From Sphingobacteriales bacterium (GTDB taxonomy: Bacteria; Bacteroidota; Bacteroidia; Sphingobacteriales; Sphingobacteriaceae), in assembly GCA_026390835.1 (NCBI GenBank), contig JAPLFD010000017.1, forward strand, positions 1-64,000: a stretch of 64,000 nt of DNA, written 5' to 3'. A program made the translations under genes and the position numbers. Position 1 is the first letter of the stretch. Each line of letters begins with the position of its first letter. Shown here piece after piece: positions 55,057 through 64,000 of the stretch. The notes below the pieces were generated by a model, which ran no database searches, was not told the origin of the DNA, and worked only from the letters and a program-made list of their open reading frames with translations.

Positions 55057-55559
55057 TGGGCACGCTAAGTAACCAAGTAGTCATTCAAAAACTAACTGCA
55101 CGTTTTGCCGATAAGATATCGGTTCCAACCGAGCCGTTTGGCCTATTAACTCTTGAAACGAATGCAGAAACCATTGCCGAACTACTACGCTTTTTAAAAG
55201 AAGATAAAGAACTTCAGTTTAATTATCTTACAGATATTACCGGCATCCACTATCCCGAGCAAGAATTAGCCATCGGGGTGATTTACCATTTGCACAGCTT
55301 AACGCACAATGTGCGTATACGCATTAAAGTATTTCTCTCAGCTGCAAATCCAAGCATTCCTACTGCTACTACCTTATGGGAAGGATCCAATTGGATGGAG
55401 CGTGAAACCTATGATTTTTATGGAGTGCAGTTTGAAGGACACCCAGATTTACGCCGCATTTTAAACGTAGATGATATGACCGTTTTCCCGATGCGTAAAG
55501 AATACCCATTAGAAGACCCTAACAGAGTAGATAAAAAAGACCTTTTCTTTGGAAGATAA
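55056..55559 (+). CDS. nuoC: NADH-quinone oxidoreductase subunit C
   Basis: A 167-aa peripheral-arm subunit. The 30-kDa-subunit signature ERETYDFYGVQFEGHPDLRR is present, near the C-terminal PLEDPNRVDKKDLFFGR. Separate from nuoD, unlike the fused NuoCD of enterobacteria. Start codon overlaps the nuoB stop. Confidence 0.94.
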   Translation: MGTLSNQVVIQKLTARFADKISVPTEPFGLLTLETNAETIAELLRFLKEDKELQFNYLTDITGIHYPEQELAIGVIYHLHSLTHNVRIRIKVFLSAANPSIPTATTLWEGSNWMERETYDFYGVQFEGHPDLRRILNVDDMTVFPMRKEYPLEDPNRVDKKDLFFGR

Positions 55560-55560
55560 G

Positions 55561-56772
55561 ATGAACAACCATCCGGTATATACAGATAACGATCCACAAA
55601 AAGAGACCATCACCCTAAATCTTGGTCCTACCCACCCGGCTACGCATGGTGTTTTCCAAAACGTACTCGAGTTGGATGGCGAACGCATTGTAAGTGGCGT
55701 ATCCACTATTGGCTACATTCACCGTGCATTCGAAAAAATTGCCGAGCATCGTCCATTTTATCAAATAACCCCACTAACTGATCGCTTAAACTACTGCTCA
55801 TCGCCAATTAATAATATGGGTTGGCACATGACGGTAGAAAAGTTGCTCAATATACAAACGCCTAAACGGGTAGATTACCTCCGTGTAATTATCATGGAGC
55901 TTTCTCGTATATCCGATCACTTAATTTGTAACGGAATTTTAGGAGTAGATACCGGTGCCTTCACTGGTTTCTTGTATTTAATGGAGGAGCGGGAGCACAT
56001 TTATGAAATTTTTGAAGAAGTATGTGGTGCCCGATTAACCACTAACATTGGTCGTATAGGTGGCTTCGAACGCGATTTCAACGACATCGCTTTTGCTAAA
56101 ATTCGTCAGTTTTTAGTGAAATTTCCACCTATATTAAAAGAATTTGAAACCCTCTTTAATCGTAACCGTATTTTTATTGAACGTACCAGCGGCGTAGGAG
56201 CAGTAACAGCCGAAACAGCCTTAAATTACAGTTGGAGCGGCCCTATTTTAAGAGCTACCGGTGTAGATTATGATGTACGAGCCAATGAACCTTACGCTTC
56301 TTATCAAGATTTTGATTTCGATATTCCTGTAGGAACCACCGGCGATGTATACGACCGTTATATAGTCCGCAACGAAGAAATGTGGCAAAGCTTGCGCATT
56401 ATTGAGCAGGCTATGCAAAAACTAGAAAAAGAGCCAAAGGGCGTTTTTCATGCCGATGTTCCAGAATTTTATCTGCCGGCAAAAGAAAGTGTGTACAACA
56501 ATATGGAAGCATTAATTTACCATTTCAAAATTGTAATGGGCGAAATTGATACTCCAAAAACAGAAGTTTACCACGCCGTTGAAGGCGGTAATGGAGAACT
56601 TGGTTTCTATTTAGTAAACGATGGTGGTCGTTCACCGTATCGTTTGCACTTCCGCAGACCAAGCTTTATCAATTACCAAATGTATGCCCCAATGAGTAGC
56701 GGTATGTTACTATCTGATGCCATTATTAATATGAGTAGTTTAAACGTTATTGCCGGAGAATTAGATGCTTAA
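55561..56772 (+). CDS. nuoD: NADH-quinone oxidoreductase subunit D
   Basis: The 49-kDa subunit forming much of the quinone site, 403 aa. It has LNLGPTHPATHGV with the quinone-site histidine, and the C-terminal RLHFRRPSFINYQMYAPMSS. ATG at 55561 is directly after the nuoC stop; an in-frame TTG four codons earlier is unlikely to be used. Its last 8 bp overlap nuoE. Confidence 0.95.
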   Translation: MNNHPVYTDNDPQKETITLNLGPTHPATHGVFQNVLELDGERIVSGVSTIGYIHRAFEKIAEHRPFYQITPLTDRLNYCSSPINNMGWHMTVEKLLNIQTPKRVDYLRVIIMELSRISDHLICNGILGVDTGAFTGFLYLMEEREHIYEIFEEVCGARLTTNIGRIGGFERDFNDIAFAKIRQFLVKFPPILKEFETLFNRNRIFIERTSGVGAVTAETALNYSWSGPILRATGVDYDVRANEPYASYQDFDFDIPVGTTGDVYDRYIVRNEEMWQSLRIIEQAMQKLEKEPKGVFHADVPEFYLPAKESVYNNMEALIYHFKIVMGEIDTPKTEVYHAVEGGNGELGFYLVNDGGRSPYRLHFRRPSFINYQMYAPMSSGMLLSDAIINMSSLNVIAGELDA

Positions 56773-57283
56773 AGTAACCGAAACTCAAGAAATCACCTTC
56801 TCCAAAGAATTGCTTAAACAGTTCGATGAGATTCTTACCCGCTATCCGGAAGGCAAGCATAAATCGGCCTTATTGCCTATTTTACACTTGGTACAAGCCG
56901 AATTTGGCTGGGTAAGTACCCCCGCTATGGATAAAGTAGCGGCCTATTTACATATTTTACCAATTGAAGTATATGAAGTAACCACTTTTTACACCATGTT
57001 TTTCTTGCAGCCGCAAGGTAAATATGTTTTAGAAGTGTGCCGAACCGGCCCCTGCACTTTAGTAGGAGCCGAAAAAATGATGCAACACATCGAGAAAAAA
57101 TTAGGGGTAAAAGAAGGCGAAGTAACCAAAGATGGCTTGTTTAGCTGGAGAGGCGTAGAATGTTTAGCGGCATGCGGCATGGCACCGGTATTACAAATTG
57201 GTCCAGATTATACTTACTATGAACATCTAACCACAGAAAAAGTAGATGCATTGGTAGACGAACTAAAAAGCAAAAAGGCGTAA
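56765..57283 (+). CDS. nuoE: NADH-quinone oxidoreductase subunit E
   Basis: The 24-kDa subunit of the NADH-oxidising module, 172 aa. The 2Fe-2S cluster N1a cysteines are C92, C97, C133 and C137 in VCRTGPC and CLAACG. Translation overlaps the nuoD end by 8 bp. Presence of E, F and G shows a full NADH-accepting complex I, unlike Bacteroidota that have only the core modules. Confidence 0.94.
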   Translation: MLKVTETQEITFSKELLKQFDEILTRYPEGKHKSALLPILHLVQAEFGWVSTPAMDKVAAYLHILPIEVYEVTTFYTMFFLQPQGKYVLEVCRTGPCTLVGAEKMMQHIEKKLGVKEGEVTKDGLFSWRGVECLAACGMAPVLQIGPDYTYYEHLTTEKVDALVDELKSKKA

Positions 57284-57287
57284 TAAG

Positions 57288-58652
57288 ATGGCTCGTAAAC
57301 TATTATTAGAACATATTGATGTAGCCGGTATAAACACCTTGGAGGTGTACCGTAAACAAGGCGGTTACCGTGCTGTAGAAAAAGCCTTAAAGAAACTTTC
57401 GCCAGAAGACGTGGTGGATGAGGTGAAAAAATCAGGACTTCGTGGTCGTGGTGGGGCAGGTTTCCCAACCGGCATGAAATGGAGTTTTTTGGCTAAACCC
57501 GAAGGTAAAGCACGCTATTTGGTATGTAACGCTGATGAGTCTGAGCCAGGTACCTTTAAAGACCGTTATTTAATGACAAACATTCCTCACTTATTAATTG
57601 AAGGAATGATTGTGTCTAGCTATGCCTTGGGCGCCAATACCTCGTACATTTATGTTCGCGGCGAAATGATGCCTCAAATTCGTATTTTGGAAAAAGCCAT
57701 TGCCGAAGCCAAAGCAGCCGGATTTTTAGGTAAAAATATTTTAGGCTCTGGCTACGATTTAGAATTGTATGTTCAGCCTGGTGGCGGTGCCTACATTTGT
57801 GGCGAAGAAACCGCTTTAATTGAATCATTGGAAGGGAAACGTGGAAATCCACGTATTAAACCACCATTCCCGGCTATTTCGGGAGTTTGGGGTTGCCCAA
57901 CGGTGGTTAACAACGTAGAATCTATTGCCGCTGTAGTTTCTATTATAAATGACGGAGGCGATGAATACGCAAAAGTAGGTATTGGTCGCAGTACCGGAAC
58001 CAAACTCATTTCTGCTTCGGGTAATTTAGCCAAGCCGGGTGTATACGAAATTGAATTGGGTCTTTCGGTAGAAGAATTTATCTACTCAGAAAAGTATTGT
58101 GGCGGTATGGCCAATGGCAAACGCTTAAAAGCGGTGGTAGCAGGTGGTTCATCGGTGCCTATTTTACCAGCCAACTTAATTTTAAAAACCACCAACGGCG
58201 AAAACCGATTGATGAGTTACGAATCTTTAGCAGATGGCGGTTTTGCTACCGGCACCATGTTGGGTTCGGGCGGATTTATTGCATTTGATGAAGACGCTTG
58301 TATTGTACGCAATACGTGGAATTATAGCCGTTTCTACCACCATGAAAGCTGTGGTCAATGTTCGCCTTGCCGCGAAGGTACCGGCTGGATGGAGAAGGTA
58401 TTACACCGGTTAGAATACGGTCATGGTGCCATGAGTGATATTGATTTATTGGTAGATGTAGCCAAAAATATTGAAGGAAATACCATTTGCCCTTTGGGAG
58501 ATGCTGCTGCTTGGCCAGTTGCTTCAGCCATTCGCCATTTCCGCGATGAGTTTGAGTGGCACGTAAAACATCCCGAAAAAGCATTAAAAGGAAACTATGG
58601 TTTGGCGCATTATGCCGATCCATTGCCACCAGTAGTAGTTGAAACTGTTTAG
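57288..58652 (+). CDS. nuoF: NADH-quinone oxidoreductase subunit F
   Basis: The 51-kDa NADH- and FMN-binding subunit, 454 aa. GRGGAGFPTGMKW (53-65) is the glycine-rich nucleotide loop, CGEETALIESLEGKRG is a family block, and CGQCSPCREG (from about 355) binds cluster N3. 4 bp after nuoE. Confidence 0.96.
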   Translation: MARKLLLEHIDVAGINTLEVYRKQGGYRAVEKALKKLSPEDVVDEVKKSGLRGRGGAGFPTGMKWSFLAKPEGKARYLVCNADESEPGTFKDRYLMTNIPHLLIEGMIVSSYALGANTSYIYVRGEMMPQIRILEKAIAEAKAAGFLGKNILGSGYDLELYVQPGGGAYICGEETALIESLEGKRGNPRIKPPFPAISGVWGCPTVVNNVESIAAVVSIINDGGDEYAKVGIGRSTGTKLISASGNLAKPGVYEIELGLSVEEFIYSEKYCGGMANGKRLKAVVAGGSSVPILPANLILKTTNGENRLMSYESLADGGFATGTMLGSGGFIAFDEDACIVRNTWNYSRFYHHESCGQCSPCREGTGWMEKVLHRLEYGHGAMSDIDLLVDVAKNIEGNTICPLGDAAAWPVASAIRHFRDEFEWHVKHPEKALKGNYGLAHYADPLPPVVVETV

Positions 58653-58678
58653 AATTTAAAGAGAAAGATCTTTTAACC

Positions 58679-59683
58679 ATGTCAGATAAAGTGAAGGTTA
58701 TTATAGACGGAATTTCCGTAGAAGTAGCGCCCGGTACCACCATCTTAAATGCTGCAAGGCAAATTGGTGGCGATATTGTTCCGCCGGCCATGTGTTACTA
58801 TTCTAAACTAGAAGGTAGTGGCGGTAAATGTCGCACCTGTTTGGTAAAAGTGAGCAAAGGCTCAGAAGCCGACCCTCGTCCGATGCCAAAATTAGTAGCC
58901 AGTTGCCGCACCACCGTTATGGAGGGTATGGAAGTTCAAAATATTACATCGCCCGAAGTAGTAGATGCTCGTAAGGGTGTAGTAGAAATGCTACTCATTA
59001 ATCACCCATTAGATTGCCCGGTATGCGACCAAGCCGGTGAGTGTGATTTGCAAGATTTAGCTTTTAATCATGGAGCTGCCGAAACTAGATACGAATTTGA
59101 GCGCAGAACGTTTGATCGGATAGATATTGGTGATAAAATTCAGTTGCACATGAACCGCTGTATTTTATGCTACCGTTGTACCTATGTAGCCGATCAATTA
59201 ACCGATTGTCGCCAACAAGGTATAGTGGGCCGTGGCGATCATGCAGAAATTTCAACCTACATAGAAAAAGCCATTGATAACGATTTTTCGGGTAATATGA
59301 TTGATGTGTGCCCGGTGGGTGCACTAACCGATAAAACGTTCCGCTTTAAAAGTAGAGTGTGGTTTACCAAACCGGTAGATGCACACCGCGATTGCCCAAC
59401 GTGTAGCGGTAAAGTTATGCTGTGGTATAAAGGCGATGATGTGATTCGAGTAACGGCTCGTAAAGATGAAAACCACGAGGTAGAGGAATTTATTTGCAAT
59501 ACCTGCCGCTTTGATAAAAAGGCGACTAAAGATTGGGTAATTGAAGGCCCTAGCCGTATTGAGCATACCTCAGTTATTTCATCTAACCATTACGATACCT
59601 TAAAACCACTGCCGGTTATACAAGAAAATAAAGCCCTTATGGCGGCCAACAAAGAAGAATTAGAACGCACGAAGAAAAGCTAA
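58679..59683 (+). CDS. nuoG: NADH-quinone oxidoreductase subunit G, short form
   Basis: Iron-sulfur subunit of 334 aa. It has the N-terminal 2Fe-2S ferredoxin fold (AMCYYSKLEGSGGKCRTC), the His-ligated cluster N5 block (HPLDCPVCDQAGECDLQD), CILCYRC and CPVGALTDKTF, then an extra CPTC. The molybdopterin-oxidoreductase-like domain of the usual 700-900-aa NuoG is missing. The gene is not truncated: it ends with a stop shared with the nuoH ATG (TAATG overlap), and short NuoG is the rule in this group. Confidence 0.93.
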   Translation: MSDKVKVIIDGISVEVAPGTTILNAARQIGGDIVPPAMCYYSKLEGSGGKCRTCLVKVSKGSEADPRPMPKLVASCRTTVMEGMEVQNITSPEVVDARKGVVEMLLINHPLDCPVCDQAGECDLQDLAFNHGAAETRYEFERRTFDRIDIGDKIQLHMNRCILCYRCTYVADQLTDCRQQGIVGRGDHAEISTYIEKAIDNDFSGNMIDVCPVGALTDKTFRFKSRVWFTKPVDAHRDCPTCSGKVMLWYKGDDVIRVTARKDENHEVEEFICNTCRFDKKATKDWVIEGPSRIEHTSVISSNHYDTLKPLPVIQENKALMAANKEELERTKKS

Positions 59684-60720
59684 TGGAAATTGCATTTGTA
59701 CTAGAGAAATTTGTTTTTATCACGGTAATTTTTGCCTTGAGCTTGGTGGTGGCTATGTATTCTACCCTAGCCGAGCGTAAAATTGCTGCTTTTTTACAAG
59801 ATCGGGTGGGGCCAAACCGTGCCGGACCCGGTGGCATGTTTCAACCTTTGGCCGATGGGGTAAAAATGTTTTTAAAAGAAGAAATCATACCAACTCAGTC
59901 GAGTAAATTCTTATTTATTGCAGGCCCTTCTTTGGCTATTTTAACCGCTTGTATTGGTTCTGCAGTAATTCCTTGGGGGCAAGATATGGTGCTTTTTGGC
60001 CGAACCATTGCCTTACAAGCTACTGATATTAATGTAGGTATTCTGTATATTTTCGGCGTGGTATCTTTAGGTGTTTATGGTGTAATGATTGGGGGCTGGG
60101 CATCTAACAATAAGTTCTCTTTAATGGGAGCTATTCGTGCAGCTTCGCAAAACATTAGCTACGAAATCCCGATGGGTTTATCCATCATAGCCTTGTTATT
60201 ATTAACCAATTCCTTGAGTTTAAAAGATATTGCCGAGCAACAGCACGGCTTTAATTGGAACGTATTTTATCAGCCTGTAGGTTTTTTAATCTTTTTGATA
60301 TGTTCTTTTGCCGAGACCAATCGTACGCCTTTCGATTTACCGGAATGTGAAACCGAGTTAGTTGGCGGTTACCATACCGAATATTCATCTATGAAATTAG
60401 GTTTTTACCTCTTTGCAGAATACATCAACATGTTTGTGTCTTCGGCAGTAATGGCTACCCTATATTTTGGTGGCTATAACTATCCGGGTATGGATTTTGT
60501 AAACAGCCTCATAGGCCCAACATGGGGACCTTTGTTAGGCATGGGCGTGTTGTTCTTAAAAATATTTGCCTTCATCTTCTTCTTTATGTGGGTACGTTGG
60601 ACTATTCCACGTTTCCGTTATGACCAGTTGATGAACTTAGGCTGGAAAGTATTAATTCCTTTAGCTATTGCCAACATTGTACTTACCGGTGTGGTAATTG
60701 CATTAGTGAACAAATTTTAA
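59683..60720 (+). CDS. nuoH: NADH-quinone oxidoreductase subunit H
   Basis: A 345-aa membrane subunit of eight or nine helices linking the quinone site to the proton pumps. Family blocks are ERKIAAFLQDRVGPNRAGPG and AETNRTPFDLPECETELVGG. Its start overlaps the nuoG stop by one base. Confidence 0.95.
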   Translation: MEIAFVLEKFVFITVIFALSLVVAMYSTLAERKIAAFLQDRVGPNRAGPGGMFQPLADGVKMFLKEEIIPTQSSKFLFIAGPSLAILTACIGSAVIPWGQDMVLFGRTIALQATDINVGILYIFGVVSLGVYGVMIGGWASNNKFSLMGAIRAASQNISYEIPMGLSIIALLLLTNSLSLKDIAEQQHGFNWNVFYQPVGFLIFLICSFAETNRTPFDLPECETELVGGYHTEYSSMKLGFYLFAEYINMFVSSAVMATLYFGGYNYPGMDFVNSLIGPTWGPLLGMGVLFLKIFAFIFFFMWVRWTIPRFRYDQLMNLGWKVLIPLAIANIVLTGVVIALVNKF

Positions 60721-60722
60721 TC

Positions 60723-61226
60723 ATGGAAGCATTAAGTAATAGAAAGAAAGTATTAGAACAGAAACCGATGAATTTCTGGGAGCGCATATACCTCCCGGCA
60801 ATTTTTCAGGGTATGGCCATTACTTTCCGTCACATGTTCAAGAAAAAAGAAACCATCTATTATCCAGAAGTTCAGCGTGAGTTTTCGGAAAATTGGCGTG
60901 GTATGCATTCGTTAAAAAGAGATGAAGATGGTCGCGAACGTTGCACCGCCTGCGGTTTGTGTGCTTTATCGTGTCCGGCCGAAGCGATTACCATGGTAGC
61001 TGCCGAACGCAAAAAAGGCGAAGAAGCGTTATATCGCGAAGAAAAATACGCTGCTGTATATGAAATTAACATGTTGCGTTGCATTTTTTGCGGTTTATGC
61101 GAAGAAGCTTGCCCCAAAGAAGCCATTTATTTAGATGGCCCCATTGTACCATCTGATTATTTGCGTAAAGATTTTATTTACGGGAAAGACAAATTGGTAG
61201 AACAACCTTTTAATTCAAAAGTCTGA
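60723..61226 (+). CDS. nuoI: NADH-quinone oxidoreductase subunit I
   Basis: A 167-aa ferredoxin-like subunit with clusters N6a and N6b: C74, C77, C80, C84 (CTACGLCALSC) and C120, C123, C126, C130 (CIFCGLCEEAC), each chain followed by proline. 2 bp after nuoH, and overlapping nuoJ by one base. Confidence 0.95.
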   Translation: MEALSNRKKVLEQKPMNFWERIYLPAIFQGMAITFRHMFKKKETIYYPEVQREFSENWRGMHSLKRDEDGRERCTACGLCALSCPAEAITMVAAERKKGEEALYREEKYAAVYEINMLRCIFCGLCEEACPKEAIYLDGPIVPSDYLRKDFIYGKDKLVEQPFNSKV

Positions 61227-61714
61227 TGAATCTATTTTATGTAGTCGCCTTTTTATCCATCTTTTTTTCCTTGCTGGTAATTTTTTCGAAAAATCCGGTA
61301 CATAGTGTATTGTACCTCATTGTTACCTTTTTCACTTTTACCATCCACTACATTTTACTCAATGCCCAATTTTTGGCCATTGTAAACTTTATAGTGTATA
61401 TGGGAGCCATTATGGTTTTATTCCTATTTGTGCTCATGTTGCTCAATTTGAATGAAGAAACCGAACCGCTTAAACCTACTTTATTAAAAGTGATGGGCGT
61501 AGTGGCTGGCATGTGTTTGTTGGTTACCCTGGCGGGGTCGCTAAAGGCTTTATCGGTTTCAGAACCGGTGGTATTACAAAATGTCAATTTGGGTTTGGTA
61601 AAAAATCTAGGTAAAGTATTGTTTAATCAATTTTTATTGCCCTTCGAAATTTCATCCTTGCTGCTATTATCGGCCATGGTAGGAGCGGTATTATTAGCTA
61701 AAAAAGAAGCCTAA
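61226..61714 (+). CDS. nuoJ: NADH-quinone oxidoreductase subunit J
   Basis: A 162-aa membrane subunit with five helices. The family core IVNFIVYMGAIMVLFLFVLM with its pi-bulge helix is present, and SILLLSAMVGAVLL-like sequence ends the protein. It starts at the nuoI stop. Confidence 0.92.
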   Translation: MNLFYVVAFLSIFFSLLVIFSKNPVHSVLYLIVTFFTFTIHYILLNAQFLAIVNFIVYMGAIMVLFLFVLMLLNLNEETEPLKPTLLKVMGVVAGMCLLVTLAGSLKALSVSEPVVLQNVNLGLVKNLGKVLFNQFLLPFEISSLLLLSAMVGAVLLAKKEA

Positions 61715-61719
61715 GTTCT

Positions 61720-62049
61720 ATGGAAAATATCACACAAGCCATACAAGGCATTCCCCTAAACCATTACATCTTATTGAGCAGTATTATTTTTGCTATTGGC
61801 GTAATGGGCGTATTAATTCGTCGCAATGCCATCGTCATTTTTATGTCGGTTGAGTTGATGTTAAACGCTGTTAACTTATTGCTTACTGCTTTTTCGGCCT
61901 ACCGTGGCGATGCTGCCGGACAGGTATTTGTATTTTTTATTATGGCTCTGGCTGCGGCCGAAGTAGCCGTTGGCTTGGCTATTATTGTGATGGTATATCG
62001 CAATACCAACTCTGCCGATATTAATGTATTGAATAAATTAAAGTGGTAA
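61720..62049 (+). CDS. nuoK: NADH-quinone oxidoreductase subunit K
   Basis: A 109-aa, three-helix membrane subunit. FMSVELMLNAVNLLL holds the conserved helix-2 glutamate and AAAEVAVGLAIIV the helix-3 glutamate of the proton path. 5 bp after nuoJ. Confidence 0.94.
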   Translation: MENITQAIQGIPLNHYILLSSIIFAIGVMGVLIRRNAIVIFMSVELMLNAVNLLLTAFSAYRGDAAGQVFVFFIMALAAAEVAVGLAIIVMVYRNTNSADINVLNKLKW

Positions 62050-62060
62050 ACCTAGCATAC

Positions 62061-63974
62061 ATGATAAATTTAGTTTGGTTAGTTCCTGTTTTCCCCTTAA
62101 TAGGTTTTCTTATTAATGGCTTGGGCCGCAATTTTTGGTCGAAAACACTTGTATCTTGGATAGGTAGTGTAGCCATCTTGGCCTCTTTTGCGCTAAGCCT
62201 AGGCATCTTTTTAGAACTGAATGCATCGGATGTAAAATCGTTCACCGTTCCATTATTCGATTGGATTCAGGTAGGCGCTTTACGCATTCCGTTCTCCTTT
62301 TTAGTAGATCCTTTGAGTAGCATTATGTTGCTTATAGTTACGGGAATAGGCTTTTTAATCCATGTATATTCTGCAGGCTACATGCACAACGATGGCGGTT
62401 TTGCTAAATTTTTCGCTTACTTAAACCTCTTCATCTTTTTCATGCTTTTGCTTGTTTTGGGCAGTAATTACGTGGTCTTATTTATTGGTTGGGAAGGTGT
62501 AGGCTTGTGTTCCTACCTATTAATTGGTTTCTGGTTTACCAATGCAAACTACGCCAGTGCCGCCAAGAAAGCATTTATAATGAATCGTATTGGCGATTTA
62601 GGTTTTCTATTAGCAGTTTTCTTTATCTACAGCACTTTTGGCAGTGTAGAATTTGCCAATGTGTTCCCCCAAGCTGCTTTATTACCTTCAGGAAGCACCA
62701 TTTTAGTAGTAATTACGCTCTTGTTATTTGTGGGAGCCACCGGTAAATCGGCACAATTGCCTTTGTTTACCTGGTTACCCGATGCCATGGCTGGTCCAAC
62801 ACCTGTATCGGCCTTAATTCACGCTGCTACCATGGTTACAGCTGGTATCTATATGATTGCTCGTTCGAATATTTTATTTACCCTGGCGCCACTCACTATG
62901 GATATTGTGGCCATTGTGGGTTTAAGTACAGCCATTGTCGCTGCTTTAATTGCCATCACCCAAAACGATATTAAAAAGGTATTGGCTTACTCTACCGTTT
63001 CGCAATTGGGCTATATGTTTTTAGGTTTAGGCGTAGGTGCCTATACCGGAGCTTTTTTCCATGTAATTACCCACGCCTTTTTTAAAGCCTTGTTATTCTT
63101 AGGAGCTGGTTCGGTAATTCATGCCATGCACCACGAACAAGATATGCGCAACATGGGCGGCTTAAAAGTGAAACTGCCTATTACTTTTTTCACCATGTTG
63201 ATGGGAACCATTGCCATTTCGGGCTTGCCTCCGTTTTCGGGTTTCTTCTCAAAAGATGAAATTTTAGCTCATGTGTACGAGCACAATCCAACCCTATGGG
63301 TAATTGGAGTGATTGGCGCCATGTTAACCGCTTTTTACATGTTCCGCATGTTGTTCTTAACTTTTTGGGGTTCGTTCCGTGGTACTAAAGAACAAGAAAA
63401 ACACCTGCACGAATCACCAAAATCAATGACCATCCCGTTGGTGGTATTGGCTATACTTTCGGTGTTTGGCGGATTAATTGGCGTTCCTGAAGTGTTGGGA
63501 GGCCACCACTGGTTAGCTCAATTCTTAAGCCCGGTGTTGGTGTATACCAAAGCCGTATCTGGAGAAGCAGTACCATTAGATCATGCTACCGAATACCTGT
63601 TAATGGGCATTTCTGTGGGTGCAGCATTGCTGGCTATTGGTATTGCCTATGTAACTTACGTAAGCCGAAAAGTATTACCTATTAGCGATGCAGAAAATCG
63701 TTCGTTTTTATCCAAGCTTTCGTATCATAAATTTTATATTGATGAAGTGTACGAAGCGCTCATTACCCGTCCATTAGATGCTATTTCTACCTTCTTTTAT
63801 AAGGTAGTTGATAAATTGGGTATTGATGGTTTAGTAAACGGAGCCGGAACTACGGCTAAGGAGGCCAGCAAAACCTTACGCCTTATTCAAACAGGAAACG
63901 TAGGCTTTTATATTTTTATGATGGTGGCCGGCATTGTGGCCCTATTGATTTACGGATTTTACTATTTAGCATAA
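62061..63974 (+). CDS. nuoL: NADH-quinone oxidoreductase subunit L
   Basis: The largest antiporter-like subunit, 637 aa with about 15 helices and a C-terminal lateral helix. FIGWEGVGLCSYLLIGFWF and SALIHAATMVTAGIYMIAR (with the key lysine region VGATGKSAQLP) are typical. I start at ATG 62061; a GTG at 62043 inside nuoK gives a six-residue extension. The next gene starts 3 bp after its stop. Confidence 0.95.
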   Translation: MINLVWLVPVFPLIGFLINGLGRNFWSKTLVSWIGSVAILASFALSLGIFLELNASDVKSFTVPLFDWIQVGALRIPFSFLVDPLSSIMLLIVTGIGFLIHVYSAGYMHNDGGFAKFFAYLNLFIFFMLLLVLGSNYVVLFIGWEGVGLCSYLLIGFWFTNANYASAAKKAFIMNRIGDLGFLLAVFFIYSTFGSVEFANVFPQAALLPSGSTILVVITLLLFVGATGKSAQLPLFTWLPDAMAGPTPVSALIHAATMVTAGIYMIARSNILFTLAPLTMDIVAIVGLSTAIVAALIAITQNDIKKVLAYSTVSQLGYMFLGLGVGAYTGAFFHVITHAFFKALLFLGAGSVIHAMHHEQDMRNMGGLKVKLPITFFTMLMGTIAISGLPPFSGFFSKDEILAHVYEHNPTLWVIGVIGAMLTAFYMFRMLFLTFWGSFRGTKEQEKHLHESPKSMTIPLVVLAILSVFGGLIGVPEVLGGHHWLAQFLSPVLVYTKAVSGEAVPLDHATEYLLMGISVGAALLAIGIAYVTYVSRKVLPISDAENRSFLSKLSYHKFYIDEVYEALITRPLDAISTFFYKVVDKLGIDGLVNGAGTTAKEASKTLRLIQTGNVGFYIFMMVAGIVALLIYGFYYLA

Positions 63975-63977
63975 GCG

Positions 63978-64000
63978 ATGAACCACTTATTACTTATTAT
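63978..64000 (+). CDS. nuoM: Start of the next nuo gene, probably nuoM
   Basis: Only the first seven codons (MNHLLLI) are in the window. The hydrophobic start, the 3-bp gap after nuoL and the standard gene order point to subunit M, the next antiporter-like protein. Identity rests on context alone. Confidence 0.5.

Noticed and set aside
58679-59683. nuoG as a truncated pseudogene
   Set aside because: The short form is normal in this group, all iron-sulfur motifs are present, and the stop is coupled to nuoH.
1-64000. CRISPR arrays, prophage, transposases, restriction or toxin systems
   Set aside because: No regularly spaced repeats, integrase, transposase or phage structural genes were seen on either strand.

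Overview
The window looks like a chromosome segment of a Bacteroidota member, most probably of the Sphingobacteriaceae (Pedobacter-like). The evidence is the TAnnTTTG type of -7 promoter element seen before many genes, the near absence of strong Shine-Dalgarno sites, an IPExxxVDY-family protein, a short NuoG without a molybdopterin domain, the exbB-exbD-exbD-tonB block followed by a PstS-like lipoprotein and a TPR protein, and secreted proteins with the TGIGTTTPDASAKLEI type of N-terminus. No species can be named from sequence reading alone.

Layout. 1-4.0 kb (minus strand): 5' part of a B12-dependent ribonucleotide reductase (nrdJ), an AT-rich 326-bp gap with two inverted DnaA-box-like sites, pyruvate kinase, and an IPExxxVDY protein. 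4.1-9.9 kb (plus): a housekeeping run acpP-fabF-rnc-plsC-yicC-gmk-nadD-miaE. 9.9-11.9 kb (minus): an RsmI-like methyltransferase and a PLP aminotransferase. 12.2-17.2 kb: a UvrD-type helicase with a C-terminal nuclease, pdhB, an Lrp/AsnC regulator, and a small RNA gene with its own consensus promoter and terminator. 17.3-21.6 kb (minus): two secreted amidohydrolase-family genes, one with an in-frame TGA. 21.7-27.3 kb (plus): a small membrane protein, hflX, rbfA, an AT-rich cassette of secreted LamG/discoidin proteins with a truncated paralog, and a hemolysin III-like protein. 27.3-31 kb (minus): a SNF2 helicase and dapF. 31.1-36.9 kb: an HtrA protease, a DUF1569 protein and the sdhCAB operon. 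37-42 kb: a TonB-plug-like peptide, an MBL/beta-CASP RNase and two divergent M28 peptidases. 42.1-44.9 kb (minus): metK behind a SAM-II riboswitch, followed by a LamG protein. 45-48 kb: a lipid kinase, a SUI1 factor and pckA. 48.2-54 kb: the TonB energising operon, in which exbB carries a frameshift and an intrinsic terminator lies inside a small ORF. 54.1-64 kb: nuoA to nuoL and the first codons of the next gene, probably nuoM.

How the genes fit together. The set describes an aerobic heterotroph: pyruvate kinase, PEP carboxykinase and pyruvate dehydrogenase E1-beta around the PEP/pyruvate node, succinate dehydrogenase and complex I feeding the respiratory chain, and ExbBD-TonB using the proton gradient to power outer-membrane receptors. 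Secreted peptidases, amidohydrolases and LamG proteins point to life on polymers or surfaces.

Most of the window is ordinary core genome. The parts that deserve a second look are the standalone small RNA at about 17.04-17.21 kb, the SAM-II riboswitch on metK (with a LamG gene in the same transcription direction), the terminator embedded in coding sequence at 51.2 kb, the paired DnaA-like boxes at nrdJ, the LamG-discoidin-LamG cassette, and the two interrupted genes. I did not see a convincing new multi-gene system, prophage, insertion sequence, CRISPR array or tRNA gene.
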